From Heterocephalus glaber (Eukaryota > Chordata > Mammalia > Rodentia > Bathyergidae): a stretch of 64,000 nucleotides of DNA. Shown one piece after another: positions 36,215 to 49,639 of this stretch. A model generated the notes under the pieces. That model made no database searches. It saw only the letters and a program-made list of their open reading frames with translations, and had not been told where the DNA came from. The DNA is taken from NCBI RefSeq assembly GCF_000247695.1, contig NW_004624776.1, positions 14,417,526-14,481,525 of the forward strand, given 5' to 3'. The translations under genes and the position numbers were made by a program. Within the stretch, counting starts at the first letter, position 1; each line of letters starts with the position of its first letter.

Positions 36215-36425
36215 GCCTAAGTCCCTTATGTAAATAGAGTAGTGTTTGCACAGAACCTACACAGTCCTCTTATGTCCTCAAAATCATCTCTATGATTAAC
36301 AACATGGAAATATCATGTAAACAGTTGCTTCCCTGCATTGTTAGGAATAATGAGAAGAAAGTAAAGTGTGTACCTGTTCAGTATGGGAGCAATGTTTTTC
36401 ACGTATTTTTAATTGTGTTTGGATG
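36215..36425 (-). mobile_element. partial Tigger-like DNA transposon
   Basis: atcatctctatgattaacaa, gtaaacagttgcttccctgc and atgggagcaatgtttttcac parallel the interior of the element at 39284-39600. Terminal repeats are lost. Confidence 0.55.
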
Positions 36426-37344
<919 letters not shown>

Positions 37345-37739
37345 TTACAAAGATAGCAAAAGATATATTTGCGTTTAATTTTAGGTTTATGTAGAATTTC
37401 TCCATCATCAACACATCATAGGATCCTATAAATTTGATGGGTAAAATTATTTAAAGAGTTTGGATTATGTTGAGGGAGTAAATATATTAACTTCGGGTTT
37501 ACAATGCTCTGTGCACTAGTTACAATGTGCCGAACAGTTCTCAATGTAAACTTCAATGATTAGCGCTTTTTATGATCATGTTGTAATTAGTACTTTTACT
37601 TTTTCAAGGAATTAAAATTCTTTAGTAGTTGTTGGTATTTATGTCCAGGACAAGATCTATTTTAAGAACATAAATCAGAGAATAATTAGCTATTTGATAA
37701 GAAATACCATGCCACATATTTTCAAAATGCAGACTTCTC

Positions 37740-38105
37740 ATCACAATTTCAAAAAGGCTGGACCCAGAAAGACAGGTATGAGATGATCTCAGAGTAGAGA
37801 ATCAAGTGGTGGTTACCAGAGGCTGGAGGGTCGGACTGATGAGGAGAGGTTGATCAATAGATATTAAGTTACGGTTGGATAGGGGACAAGAAGTTCTGTG
37901 TGCTATTGCACAGGAGGGCGATTACAGATAACAACAATGAACTGTACATTTCAAAGGGCTAGAAAAAATTTTGAATGCTTTCATCAAAATCATAAATGAT
38001 AAATGTTGAGAAGGTATATATGTTTTACCTAATTTAAACGTTACACAATGTATATATACATGTATCAAAAGAACACATGGTACTCCGCTGATATATATAC
38101 ATATA
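37740..38105 (+). mobile_element. L1 3' UTR end (L1M type)
   Basis: agtggtggttaccagaggct, gttctgtgtgctattgcaca and gtatcaaaagaacacatgg follow the standard order of older L1 3' ends. Confidence 0.8.
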
Positions 38106-38564
38106 TATACATATCAAATGTTTTTACTTATCAGTTAAATTTTTTAATTATAAAAAAGAGCTTTTAAAATTACATGGGTACCTACATTTTTTGAAATTTT
38201 TGTTGGAAGGCAATGGCTTTCCAAGAATGTAAATGCTTTCTGGGGCACCATAATAAACCTTATGAATGGAAGTTTGCTTGCATTTATATAAATGACTGTC
38301 TTCAAAGGGAATGCAGTAATTTGGCTGTTGCAAGCATGTGAATTTATGTTTCACTCACAGGCACTGAAAATCTTCCAAAGTAGAGGGAATTCTGTGATTT
38401 TTCCAGAAGGAAAGAGGTTTTAAGAGCCTGTGGAAGTCTATCAAGAATGTAAGGAATTCTCTAACTTGTTTTGTGAAAACAGGTAAGTCTAACAGCAGCT
38501 CACATTTTATCCGGTGATGTTGTCTTTAATTGTTGTTGGATGATTAGAAAATAACTGGCATGAT
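38106..38564. other. intron 3 DNA
   Basis: Includes an AT/TA-rich run near 38085-38115 with short palindromes. No gene. Confidence 0.4.
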
Positions 38565-38770
38565 AATAAGAATGAACACTTTAATAGTGATTTTAGTATC
38601 GAGCCTCTCATTTTATCCTCCACATTATGAAGTAGGTACCATTACTCCTAATACAGAGGTGAGGAAATTGAACTCAGAGAGAACAGATTACTGCTCACTT
38701 CAAGTCACAGCTAACAAGTGACAGTTCCATGATGGAACTCGATCTTTAGATGGCAACTCCCATGCTCTTT
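38565..38770 (-). repeat. MIR SINE remnant
   Basis: acagaggtgaggaaattgaa, gtcacagctaacaagtgaca and gtaggtaccattactcctaa: a reverse MIR core with good order. Confidence 0.75.
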
Positions 38771-39283
38771 GCTACCATTCTGCTGGAATGGGAGGGCAGG
38801 GCCCAGGTTTGAGCTGGGAGATCCACCCTCATGCCTGGACAAAGTCAGCTCTTGTGGGGTTCACTTCTGGTTCTTTGAGCCCACAGGCACTCCATACCCT
38901 TTTTGTTGGAAGAGCTACAAGCTTATTTTCCTAGCAGCACCTGTGGCTAGTGGTGCCCAAGCCTGAGCCCAGGGAGGTGTAGGCTGAGACCTGCTGGGGT
39001 GGGACTTAGTGTCTTGGCACATATACACCCCAACACTGACATTTCCTGGCCACATGCCTTGGATATGGTCTAGCGGTCTGCTAGGGGAAAAGTAAGAGGA
39101 TGGCAAAGGCTGAAGCAAGGCTGTAGTTGCTCCCTCCAGCTAGTTGTTATGTGGGAATTAAAGCTCCTGTTAGTTCATGCTGATGCTGGCTTGGTATTCT
39201 CTTGTACACAATACAAAACCTCCATAATTGATATAACAAGAATCCAGAGACTGCTGTGCTCCTGTATTAACAGTAAAGTAGTA
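38771..39283. other. intron 3 DNA, nothing recognised
   Basis: Somewhat GC-richer; short ORFs on both strands without features. Confidence 0.35.
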
Positions 39284-39600
39284 CACAGGCATTCCTTGTT
39301 ATCTGCAGGGGAGTTTATTCCAGGCTGCCCTGAGGGTATCGCAATCCATGGATGGACAAGTCTGTTAAATAAAATGGATAGAACCTATGTGCACCCTCCT
39401 ATACACTTTAGAGCATCTCTACATTACTTATAATACCTACACAATAGATTTACCACGTAAATAGTTGTACTGTATGGTTTAGGAATAATGATAAGGAGAA
39501 GAGACTGTATATATTCAGTACATATTTTTAAAAACATATTTTTGATCTGTACTTGGTTGAATCCTTGGATTTAGAGCTCACAGATATGGAGAGCTGTTTG
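39284..39600 (-). mobile_element. Tigger-like DNA transposon with inverted ends
   Basis: Left end cacaggcattccttgttatc and right end gatatggagagctgtttg (then TA) are imperfect inverted repeats. The interior gagcatctctacattactta, ataatacctacacaatag and gatctgtacttggttgaatc recur in 36215-36425 and 47731-48040. Confidence 0.72.
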
Positions 39601-40095
39601 TATTTAGTTGGATGTCAGTCCTCTTTTTGTAAGGTTAATCGGGCATTTCTTTTGGATGAAGCTTTTCTTGTGTGATCTAACATTTCAGTCTTTAGTTCTT
39701 TATATGTTGTAGATGTATTTGTCTTTCTGCTCTCATCAGCCCATCAAAGCCTGTACTATTATTTCCATCAGACTCCTGGGTCCCTCAGGCTCACAATGGT
39801 GTCTTAAGGCTTCTGTCCTCAGGGATGTGCTGGTCCCAGCCTGGCATCTGGGGGACTCTCCCCACATGGGCAGCTGGGATCAAGCATGGATAGGCAGCAG
39901 CTAAGCTGTTTTCTGCTTTCATCACCAACTTGTGCATGGTCCTGGATGGAGTCTCATCCTTTTTGGTTCTTATTACCCCATGGCTTTGGCTGTAAATCAC
40001 CCTTGCTTCTTTTCAGGGCTGTGAACCTCAAAGATGATCATTTCAAGTAAAGCATCATGACTATGTATTTCTGACTCATTTCATTCTTGTTCATG
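39601..40095. other. intron 3 DNA, nothing recognised
   Basis: No gene or clear repeat family. Confidence 0.35.
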
Positions 40096-40099
40096 GTTC

Positions 40100-40222
40100 T
40101 AGTTTTTCCTTTTTTTAGACAAGATCTTGCTATATAGCCCAGGCTGTCCTTGAACTCACAGCAATCCTCCTCCCTCAGTGTTCTGAGTACGGGGATCATG
40201 CGTGTGCCACCACCCCAGTCTG
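40100..40222 (-). mobile_element. B1-like SINE, reversed
   Basis: agacaagatcttgctatata, gcccaggctgtccttgaact and gtgtgccaccaccccagtct are the reverse of a B1 monomer. Confidence 0.88.
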
Positions 40223-40239
40223 GTTCTCTATTTTTGAAA

Positions 40240-40545
40240 TACAGACTGAGCATCTGAAAATCGAAAACCTCAAATGCTCCAAAACCTGAAACTTTTTGAG
40301 CATTGGCTTGATGCCAGAAGTGAAAAATTTCACACCTGACCTTATGTGATAGCTCACAGCCAAATGCACGTGTGCTACAAATATTGTATTCACCTTCAGG
40401 TGATGTGAATAAAGTATGTTTGAAACATGAGTGAAATTTCTTGTTTAGATTTCAGTCCCATTTCCAAAATATCACATTATGTATATGCAAATATTAAAAA
40501 ATCTGAAAACAATGTAAAATCTCAGACAATTTTGGTTAAGTATAA
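40240..40545. mobile_element. Tigger-like DNA transposon, sister of 8809-9112
   Basis: actgagcatctgaaaatcga, ttcacacctgaccttatgtg and aaacatgagtgaaatttctt align in order with the 8809-9112 copy, in the same orientation. The right inverted end is eroded. Confidence 0.7.
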
Positions 40546-42430
40546 GGGCTATTTCACCTATAAAACCTTTTTGTTTTAGGGTGCAAGGATTTAAACCACA
40601 AATTAAATACAGGCCCTCGTGCATTACGTGAGGGGTTACTGAGTAATCAGACTTTAGAGATCAGAGCACCATCCTAAATTATATTTATAATTAAGAAATT
40701 CTGTTAGCCCAGCAGTATAGATTAGTGAATAATGTGGCAAATTTTGCAAATTTATAAGACAATTTGTTTTCTGCAATTTTATGGAAAATTGCTTCCTTGA
40801 CTTGCCTTTGAAAAGAAAACTTGTGACTAATGTATTTGCTGTGCACACAGAAGTTAACAAGGCATAGTTTTATTCTGTAACTTCTATTGTTGTAAAAGCT
40901 ATATTAGTTACAAAATTTTGTATAGCTCTATTATCACATAATATTCAAGTTATTTCTATAATTTCATTAAGTATTGATTGACACCCATTAATGCCACTTT
41001 GTGAGACTTTAATACATGGTTATCTGAAATAGTTTTGTAATTTTGCTCCTTGTTTTCTTTTTAAAGAATACCAGAGATGAAAGAGTCTGATAAAATTGAA
41101 CTGAAAATTATTATTAATTCCAGAATATTATATTTGTTATGATCTAGTCACCTGATTTCAATCTTAAGGACAGTTTACCACTCTGATTTCTTCCAAAATA
41201 TGATGAGAGATCAGCCAACACATCTCTGGGAGAAAAAGGCTAAATTCTAATATTTTTAATGCTTTATTTATGTCTGACTTCCCTTTTTACAAAAACTTTT
41301 GTTAATTTTCCATGTACCTGTATGACAGAGCTACTTAACATCCTAAAATGCTTTCATGGTGAATGTAAGGCTATTACTGGAAACAGCTCACAGAATTGGG
41401 CTCAGACATGAATTAGCCTATGATATGACAGGTCATTGGTCTACTTTATGGCCAATAAGATATTTCTAGAAGAAATATAATATAGTCATGCATAAAAGTA
41501 CCTACAGGGTTTGTACTCCTAGGATCTCTCCTTGGTGGTCAGTTTTTTATGTGTAAAATTTATGTTGCATCCTTCTGCAGCTGGCAGCAGAACTTGTTAT
41601 TCTAATGTCTAGCTTAGGAGGGTTTTTCATTTCTTTAATAGCCCCTGGTGTTTCTTAGTGGTAAGTCTTTCGTTTCTTTTCTGATTCTCCTATGGTAGCT
41701 GTACAGCATCTGCAGGCGGGAGACACTAAAATATCAATTCACTTTCAGAAATATAGAAGGAAAGTGAAGAGTGTACTCTTTAGGTAATTGGTATGTTATA
41801 ATTGGATGATGTTTTAACTTTTGGGGAAGGAGAAATGTCATTTATAATAATCTAGAACAATGTTCATAGCATTGCATAGGAAAAAGTAGAATATATTAAA
41901 AATTGTTTGACTTTACTTGGGCTATTCTTTTTTATAAAATCCATGAGGGTAAATGAAGAAAATGTTGATTTACTTTTAAAGTCTCACAATTATTTAATGA
42001 GGATATTGGATGTACTATGGAGACTTCTGTACGATCATAATCTGTAATTAGTATAACTAATACAGAATATACTACTATGAGACTAATTTCTCCAAAGCTT
42101 CTCAGATAATTTTGATGCCCCGAAACAAGACTATTTAAGCCGCTTGCACTGGTGAAAGGACGTTTAACTTGTTTTTTGGGCAAAGATGCTCATTCTTAAA
42201 TCTTTAGTTAATTAAGGTCAATAATAATGAGGGCACCTAATAAAACCTTTACAGAATGTAATATCAGAGATGAGTTCCACAACATAAAAGCCAAGCTTTT
42301 TATTAAAAGCATGCCACCCACGTGTAGGTATGTATACTCTAAAAATCTTCTCCAAAAATATTTGATTTCTGTGCTTAACCATAATTGTTCATGAAGCACA
42401 AATTGTTTGAACCTTAAATCACTTTCTTAC
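40546..42430. other. intron 3 DNA flanking exon 3
   Basis: AT-rich and mostly unique-looking. No repeat family that I can name and no second exon-like frame. Confidence 0.4.
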
Positions 42431-42532
42431 CACTCTGGAGTGTATTTCTTTGACATACAGTGGGAATAAGAATTCCGATTCTCCTTCCAGACGAAGGCCA
42501 TCTCCTGTCACACGCAAGTGACCCATTCCTGT
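42431..42532 (-). CDS. SGCG: SGCG exon 3 (102 nt)
   Basis: The minus strand reads 34 intact codons, T-G-M-G-H-L at the start and K-E-I-H-S-R-V at the end, with [12 protein letters not shown] in the middle. This is the start of the extracellular beta-rich domain of gamma-sarcoglycan (human residues 66-99). The donor is GTG|gtaagaaagt. The acceptor is a T-rich tract ending aaag|ACAGG. A second AG lies 4 nt inside the exon (ACAG|GAATG); using it would shift the frame. Differences from the human protein as I recall it include A66T, C72R, K75G and A92V; residue 72 is not conserved in mouse either. No stop or indel. Confidence 0.95.
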
Positions 42533-42929
42533 CTTTAAAAAAAGAGACAGTAGCGTTTTATTGTCCTCTTTCTTTTTTCTTACTATTGACCTCAATTATC
42601 CATGTATTTCCATACATTTTCTTATTTTTTGGCATTTATCCTAAATGCCTTATTTAAAACTTTTGTTGTTTTTATTCAATATTCCCCTCTTTAAAAATCT
42701 TGCGTAAATACAAAGAACTATTTGGAAGATACAAGAGTTAAAGAATCATTTTACAACCAACATTCATGACTGCACAATCATTAAAAAAAACCATTATATT
42801 TTTTTAGTTAAATAAATATACAATAAAATAGATCATTGTGAGGTATAGAGTTCTGTGAATTTTAGCACATACACAGATTTGTGTGATCAAAACTCCAATT
42901 AGGACACAGAACAGTTGCATCATGCCTGT

Positions 42930-43250
42930 ACTAGTTAGCTTTGCTGGCACTGAGACACGATATCTGACACCCGCAGCTTAAAAGAGGAAAGGTTTAATTT
43001 AGCTCATGCTTTCAGGTCAATCCACAGCCACCTGGCTCCAAGGGAGAACCCCTTGATAGAAGGGTGTGAAGGAGCAATGCCGCTCAGTTTATGGAGGTGG
43101 GAAACACAGCAGGGGAACAGGGCCAGAGAGGAACTGGGGAGGGACTGCATATAAAAACCAAGGTCGTGACCGCTCCAGAGGTGTGCTTTATTCATCTTTG
43201 AGGCATTTCTAAATCCAGTGAAGTTGACACACTGGGATTAATCGTCATGA
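42930..43250 (-). repeat. MaLR-like LTR, reversed (copy 3)
   Basis: actagttagctttgctggca, ggaaaggtttaatttagctc, acagccacctggctccaagg and the end aaatccagtgaagttgacac: same family as 26772-27105 and the reverse of the 63178-63600 type. Confidence 0.7.
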
Positions 43251-43439
43251 TGCCCAGAATCCACTATCAAGTGTATCATCTGAGTTTACTGTGTAACACA
43301 TATTGGGAACTTTTAAAATACAAAACACTCCAGGAGGGTGAGGAGCTCTGTTTAAAGGCCCTGTTCTCAAGGAGTCCGCAGTAAATGATAATCAAACAGA
43401 AGGCAAATTTCTACAGGTCACCATGACCACTGACTATCA

Positions 43440-43690
43440 ATATCATGGGCATTTTCAGCTTCCTTTGCTTTGCATTGCCAGCAGCATTCATCATCGGGCA
43501 TCTTTCTGAGAACGATGATCCTTCTTTGCTTTTCATGCTACTGTGCTCTCCTAGGTTTCCTTCCAGTCACAGAACTGCATCCTCAGCTCCCTTACAGATT
43601 TGTCCTTCTCTACCCAGCCTCTTATGCCTGGCTTCCTCAGGCTCTGGCCCCTAGGCCCTGTCCTGTGTTCACTCTACATCTCTACTTCTC
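43440..43690 (+). repeat. possible L2 remnant
   Basis: ttttcagcttcctttgcttt, cttcctcaggctctggcccc and cactctacatctctacttct loosely follow an L2 coding stretch. Low certainty. Confidence 0.35.
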
Positions 43691-43699
43691 ACCATCCGA

Positions 43700-44105
43700 G
43701 TGTAGCAAACATGGGAGCTACTCCAGATGCTCACCCAGAGATGAACTGATTCACACAATGTGGCTGGTACACACAATGGGCTGCTATTTGTACTTAAAAC
43801 AGGAAAGAAATGCTGACACATGTTACAACATGGATGGGACTTGAGGATACTATTATTCAAAGTGAAAAAAGTCAGCCCTTTGAAGACCAATACTGCCTGT
43901 TTCCACTCCTCTGAGGTGTGCAGAGCAGAACAATGCACAGAGACAGAAAGCAGAGTGGTGGTTGCCACAGACTGTGGGAGAGGGAATAGGAATTGTTGTA
44001 GAGTTTCAGTTTTACGGGTCAGAGTGCTCTGGACATGAGCGGAGGTGATAGGTGTTTGTGAATGTGCAGTTGAGCTGTACATGTAAAGTGGCTGTTAACG
44101 TAGTA
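43700..44105 (+). mobile_element. L1 3' region (old)
   Basis: acacatgttacaacatggat, aagcagagtggtggttgcca and catgtaaagtggctgttaac are ordered like the end of ORF2 and 3' UTR of old L1s. Confidence 0.65.
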
Positions 44106-44369
44106 AATGTAGTTAATGCAGTGGAAGTGGGGGGTTGTTTGCATGTCCCCTTCCCCTCTCCATCCTGTCCTTTCTTCCGTCTCTCGGTCACCTGTCCATT
44201 TGCAAAAGATCCTATTAAGCTGTCGTACTCTGGTAAAATAATAGGCTCTTTTCACCCACTTATCTATTCTCATACGTGAACACAGCATATCCATCCCTCT
44301 ATTACCCTTCCTCACATCCCCTCCCTGCTCTCCATTATTCCCTTGCTCTTGTCTAATAATAGTCTCCCT

Positions 44370-46180
44370 TCTCTTTTTATGTCACTTTTCTCTTTCTCTT
44401 TTTCAGATTCTGCATATTAGGGAAAACATGTGACATCTGTCTTTCTGAATTTGATTTATTTTACTTAACATAATGATAGCAATTGCCATCCACTTTCCAG
44501 CAAATGACAAGGTATCATTCTCTATGGCCAAATGAAACTTCACTATGTACATAAACCACATTTTCTTTATCCATTCATCTGTTGATGGGCACCGAGGCTA
44601 GTTCCATATCTTGGCTCTTGTGAATTGTGCTGCAATAAAAATAGGTATGCAAGTATCCCTACAGTGAGTTTTAATTCCTTTGGGTCTATACTATGGAGTG
44701 ACATAACTGGATCAAATGGTGGCTCTATTTGTAGTTTTCTGAGGAACCTCCATATTGATTTCCATGGTGGCTGTGCTAATTTGCACTCCCACCAGCAGTA
44801 CAGAAAGCCCCACTACCCATGCTCTCCAGTATGTTTTTTGTATTATTGATGATCGCCATTCTTGTGAGACTGAGATCGAATCTCAATGTAATTTTTTTAT
44901 TCATTAATTCTATTGGTACATTTTAGGTATAAAATATGATGACATTCATCATTGGGAATTTATACCTGTACATGATGTATCTTGGTTCTTATTTTTTCCC
45001 CATTCCCTTGGCCTCCTTTCAACCCCTCCACCCCTCTCTATTTACAAAAACGTTGTTTCTGTTTTTTCCTTTCCTCATATTTTTTCCTTTCCACCCCATC
45101 CCCTTCCCCTTCCCTCTCCCCTTTGGACTTTTCTTCCTATTTCACATTATCTATTACACATTTTGGTCCTCATTTACACTTTGTTTCTTTCACCAGAGAA
45201 ACTATTTGGTATTTACACACGTGTGTCCTATTTATTTCACTTAAGAGTATGGCCTCAATGCACATCCATTTAGCTATGAATGTTCCTAGTTTCTCATTCT
45301 TTATGGCTGAGTAGTACTCCATTTTATTTTAAAAAAACCACACATTTTCTTTATCCAGCCTCCAGTTGATGGGCATTTGGGCTGTTTCCAAGATTTAGCT
45401 ATTATAAAATGTGCCGCTATAAACATGGGTGCACATATGGTATGATGCTTTTAATTCTTTTAGGAAGATACCCAGTAGGGGAATAGCTAGGTGAAATGGG
45501 ACCTCTAATCCTAGTTTTTTGATGTATCTTCATAGTTATTTCCACAGTGGTTGCACCAGTCTACTCTCCCACCAACAGTGGAGAAGTGTTCCTTTTTCCC
45601 CACAACCCCACCAGCATTTGCTATTGATTGATTTCTTGAAAGCAGCCATTCTCTCTGAAGTGAAGTGGAATTTTAGCATTGTTTTCATTTTCATCTCTCA
45701 GATGATTAGTGATGATGAACATTTTTTCATATGTTTATTGGCTGATTCTACTTCTTTGTTCAAGAAATGTCTATTCATTTCAGATGCCCATTTTTGGATT
45801 GGGTCTTTAAATTTGGGAGGTCTGATTTTTTAAAGTTTTTATATATCCTAGATGGTAGCCCTTTGCCTGAGAAACAGCTGGAAAATTTTTTTGTCAGATT
45901 GTGGGTTGTCTCTTTACTCTGTCAGTGGTTTCTTTTGCTGTGCAGAAGCTTTTTAATAAGATGAAATCCCAGTTGTTGATTCTTTGTGCTAACTTTTGTG
46001 TGACTGAGGTTTTGTTCATAAGTCTTTTCCCACACCAATGTCTTCAAGAGTTCTAACCTCTCTTCCAGCAGGTTTAGTGTTTCCATTTCAACATTTAGAT
46101 CTTTGATTTACATTTCTATAATAGCTACAGATGTTGAACATTTTTCCATAGGCTTACTGGCCGTTGATTTATGAATTGTT
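44370..46180 (-). mobile_element. older L1, antisense, split by a younger L1
   Basis: 44370-44892 (ccattcatctgttgatgggc, tgaattgtgctgcaataaaa) and about 46106-46180 (gatgttgaacatttttccat) join in L1 order on the minus strand. The break falls at tctcaatgtaatttttt, where the younger L1 tail begins. Confidence 0.75.
44893..46105 (-). mobile_element. younger 5'-truncated L1 nested in the older one
   Basis: Reversed A tail and terminal block (ctattggtacattttaggta), a pyrimidine-rich 3' UTR complement (45000-45130), then ORF2 end (ttccacagtggttgcaccag, tttgctgtgcagaagctttt). Same subfamily as 4662-5345, about 1.2 kb long. Confidence 0.85.
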
Positions 46181-46589
46181 GATAGTAACCCTGAACCCAC
46201 CAACTTACCTGAAAATCCCACAGTATTCCTTTGGGGCCAATCTAGTATTAAATGTTTCATTTTTTCTTGGTCAGTGATAACTTCATATATACACATATAC
46301 TTCAGAAAGTCATCTTTCATTTATACTAATGTTTTAGGATCATAAAATAGGCATTGAGTACCTCGTTACATGTGAGACAGTGATATGTCTGAGGATTCAA
46401 AAGAAGTACAATGTCCTCCTGGCCCTTAAGTTTTTCTGACAGAAATAGATACACTTGTAGAACAGACAACTCAGAATAAGGTCTGATTAAAGTGTACTGG
46501 AGAATTTGGAAAGTGGTTCTCAGGGAGTGTGGGATCTGCACTGGGCCAGGCTAGAAGATAAGACATTAGAGAATTTTATATTATTTAAT

Positions 46590-46817
46590 GAATGTCAGTA
46601 TTAAACTCCATCATGGAGCGATTGCATGGAGAAACATGCTCAAGATCCTTCTCCTGATCACTAATTGCAATCTTATCTTCTGTATCTGAAATTCTGTCCT
46701 CACATTGGCTCATTCTGCTGTGTAGACTTTCAATGGAGTTTTTGATCTCCTGGAAATCTATTTGCATCTGTTTTATGGATTCCATTTGTTTCCTATGTTG
46801 GGATTCCATCATGTTCC
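46590..46817 (-). mobile_element. L1 ORF1 coiled-coil fragment at gap edge
   Basis: Minus-strand open frame of about 75 residues with heptad-like S-I-E-S-L-H-S-R-M and D-R-I-S-D-T-E-D-K, typical of the L1 ORF1 (RNA-binding chaperone) coiled coil. It runs into the assembly gap, so the rest of this L1 is unsequenced. Confidence 0.8.
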
Positions 46818-47322
46818 NNNNNNNNNNNNNNNNNNNNNNNNNNNNNNNNNNNNNNNNNNNNNNNNNNNNNNNNNNNNNNNNNNNNNNNNNNNNNNNNNNN
46901 NNNNNNNNNNNNNNNNNNNNNNNNNNNNNNNNNNNNNNNNNNNNNNNNNNNNNNNNNNNNNNNNNNNNNNNNNNNNNNNNNNNNNNNNNNNNNNNNNNNN
47001 NNNNNNNNNNNNNNNNNNNNNNNNNNNNNNNNNNNNNNNNNNNNNNNNNNNNNNNNNNNNNNNNNNNNNNNNNNNNNNNNNNNNNNNNNNNNNNNNNNNN
47101 NNNNNNNNNNNNNNNNNNNNNNNNNNNNNNNNNNNNNNNNNNNNNNNNNNNNNNNNNNNNNNNNNNNNNNNNNNNNNNNNNNNNNNNNNNNNNNNNNNNN
47201 NNNNNNNNNNNNNNNNNNNNNNNNNNNNNNNNNNNNNNNNNNNNNNNNNNNNNNNNNNNNNNNNNNNNNNNNNNNNNNNNNNNNNNNNNNNNNNNNNNNN
47301 NNNNNNNNNNNNNNNNNNNNNN
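46818..47322. other. assembly gap (505 N)
   Basis: Run of N from 46818 to 47322. Open frames reported across it are artefacts. L1 ORF1 lies on one side and a SINE tail on the other. Confidence 1.
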
Positions 47323-47397
47323 TTTTTTTTTTTTTGGTACCTGGGATTGAACTCGGGTCCTTGTGCTTGCGAGGCAAGCAGCAGAACCACTGAGCTA
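47323..47397 (-). mobile_element. tRNA-derived ID-like SINE at gap edge
   Basis: Reversed A tail (poly-T), cctgggattgaactcgggtc and gcagaaccactgagctaa. The 3' tail touches the gap, so one flank cannot be checked. Confidence 0.92.
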
Positions 47398-47730
47398 ATT
47401 GACTTCCACATTTGAGAGCTGTATACAGTTCAACTCTTACAGCTAGATGGTAGTTCTAATTACTGCCAAAGTAAGTCTTTGTTTTAGTAATTTTTTTCAC
47501 TCCCATCTCATTATATTTACATCTCCTAAATCATTTGTACCAAGATCAACCTTTTACAAATGGAGCAGTTTTCATGTGAGTATGACTACCAACATTGTTT
47601 TTGCACTGAGAAATTTAATAGGATGGCAAGCACTTCTATGTTTCATATTGGAATAAGAAAAAAGAACAGTTTTTGTCACGAGACTTTATAATTTTGTGCC
47701 AGTTTAAACTGAGCATTTCATAAACATAAA

Positions 47731-48040
47731 CAGTGTCACTTGATACCTTGGTGGATTGGTTCCAGGACTCCCTGCCCCAAGGATACCAAATCCACCTACT
47801 GCACAAGCTTTTTTTCTAAAGCATTTTCATAGAGCCTGTGTGCATCTCCCAGTATGTTAAATCATCTCTATATGACACACAATAGGTGTTATGCAATAAT
47901 CACACTGTTTTGTTTAGGCAATAAAGACAAGAGAAAATGTCTTCACAGGCTTAGGACAGATACAATTAGTTTTTAAACAATTTTTCTATCTATAGTTGGT
48001 TCACTTCAAAGCTTCAGAACCTGCAGATAAGGAGAGCTGA
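47731..48040 (-). mobile_element. Tigger-like DNA transposon, third copy of the family
   Basis: ttggtggattggttccagga, ggataccaaatccacctact, gagcctgtgtgcatctccca, and an end cagataaggagagctg inverted to the left end. Same type as 39284-39600. Confidence 0.72.
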
Positions 48041-49639
48041 CTACAATCACAAACAGTTCTTAGTTCTTGTTTATGTGTGTTTGTATGTGTTAGTAAAGAA
48101 TCATGGATTGAATATAATCCTAATTAAAAGCAAGATTCCTATCCAGTCTGACTCCTAAGCTAGTGTTCTTTCCACTATTTTACAGCACTATAAAGTAGGT
48201 TTGTTTTGTTTTGTTTCTAGCAAACAGAACTAAAATCAGTGAAATTAGTTTGGCGCATAATTTCAAGATATTATCTTCATTATCACTTGTGGAAAAAACC
48301 CAATTATGTGAACAGAAGACATTAACAGCTTTATAATATTGGTAAGAAAGGGAAGACAGTGAGTAAATTTACATTTGAAACCATTAATTTCTTTATAATA
48401 GCACTCCATGTCACAGGAACGTGAATCGCAGTTCGAGTTCAAGGTGATGAATAGCACTCTTCACAGCTAGTCTATAGCTGATGAGACTGTGTGCTTTTGC
48501 CTTTGTTGTAACATAGTTAAATCACAGAAAAAATTACAATAAAAGGAAAAATTGAAGGCACAGCGCTAGGATTAAAATTAAAACTATAGCGGTATTTGTA
48601 TCTTTAGACAGCAGTATTAATAGGATTTGTATCACTGATATAAGCGATAATGAAATTCCTCTGTATTTGGAATTTCCCTAGGTTTATCTTCCTCCTCCAA
48701 ACTCAGTCCTAATACATCTTGTCTTCTTAGAAAGGAAATGCCATTAAGTTCCTACGCATTTCTATCGTCTGGTGACCTCTGCTTCAATCCAATTCTATTA
48801 TAAATAACATATAAATCATAAATTTCAATTTGATTTTTAGACTGGAAAGCAGTGATAGAATATAATACCTTTTAGAAAGATATAAATAATTGGAAATAAA
48901 TGCCAAAGTACTGGTAAAAATGTCGCAGGGTCATTTTTTAAAAATCATAGTTTTTATTACTTTGAAAAACAAATGGCAAGGAGAGACAGGGAGTTTAAGG
49001 TTCCTGTGCCAGAGCAATGGCCGTCTGAGGAGAGGTGGGCTGGGCTGGGGAGGTGGCAGTGAAGGAGAAGAGAAGGAGGCAGAGATGGAGCTGACCGAGC
49101 CTTGGAGGAGCTGTCAGAGTCCCTCCGGGCCACCCCTTCCTCTCTCCCGTTCTCAGCAAGGTAACAGGATGCCTGCACACACCACATGGCGTCTATCAGC
49201 ATGAACCATTCGGAATGAGAAAATAGGGGGGAAAAGTGAAATCTGGTACTCTGGATGCAACACTGTAATTCTTTAATGTAACTGAAATTTTAGACGGCCT
49301 CAGGCAATACAGTGTGCCTGCTCTGCAACCAGACCCGGCTGGGACCAGAACAAGCAATCGCAGAGGCCGCACCCCAGGCAGCCAGAATTAAAAACACACA
49401 CCATCAAACTAGGCTACAATATCATTAGCTTATGGCTCTTTCCTCTGCTATTTAAAATATATCAATATCTACCAATATAATGATTAAAATGTAAGTATTT
49501 ATTAATAGGTGGTCATGAGTGTGGATCAGATAAGCTCACTTAGGTAATTTTAGTCTTCTCCTTATTTTCTTTTTTGTCAGCATCCATCAGAAGTGAAATC
49601 AAACATCTTTTCATACTGTAGTAACATACACTTTTTATT
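48041..49639. other. intron 2 DNA without recognised genes
   Basis: Includes a GC-richer patch at 49010-49170 with short ORFs on both strands. I see no exon, RNA gene or named repeat. Confidence 0.4.

Noticed and set aside
46733..47415. Open frames of about 200 residues on both strands
   Set aside because: Translations of the N gap; not sequence.
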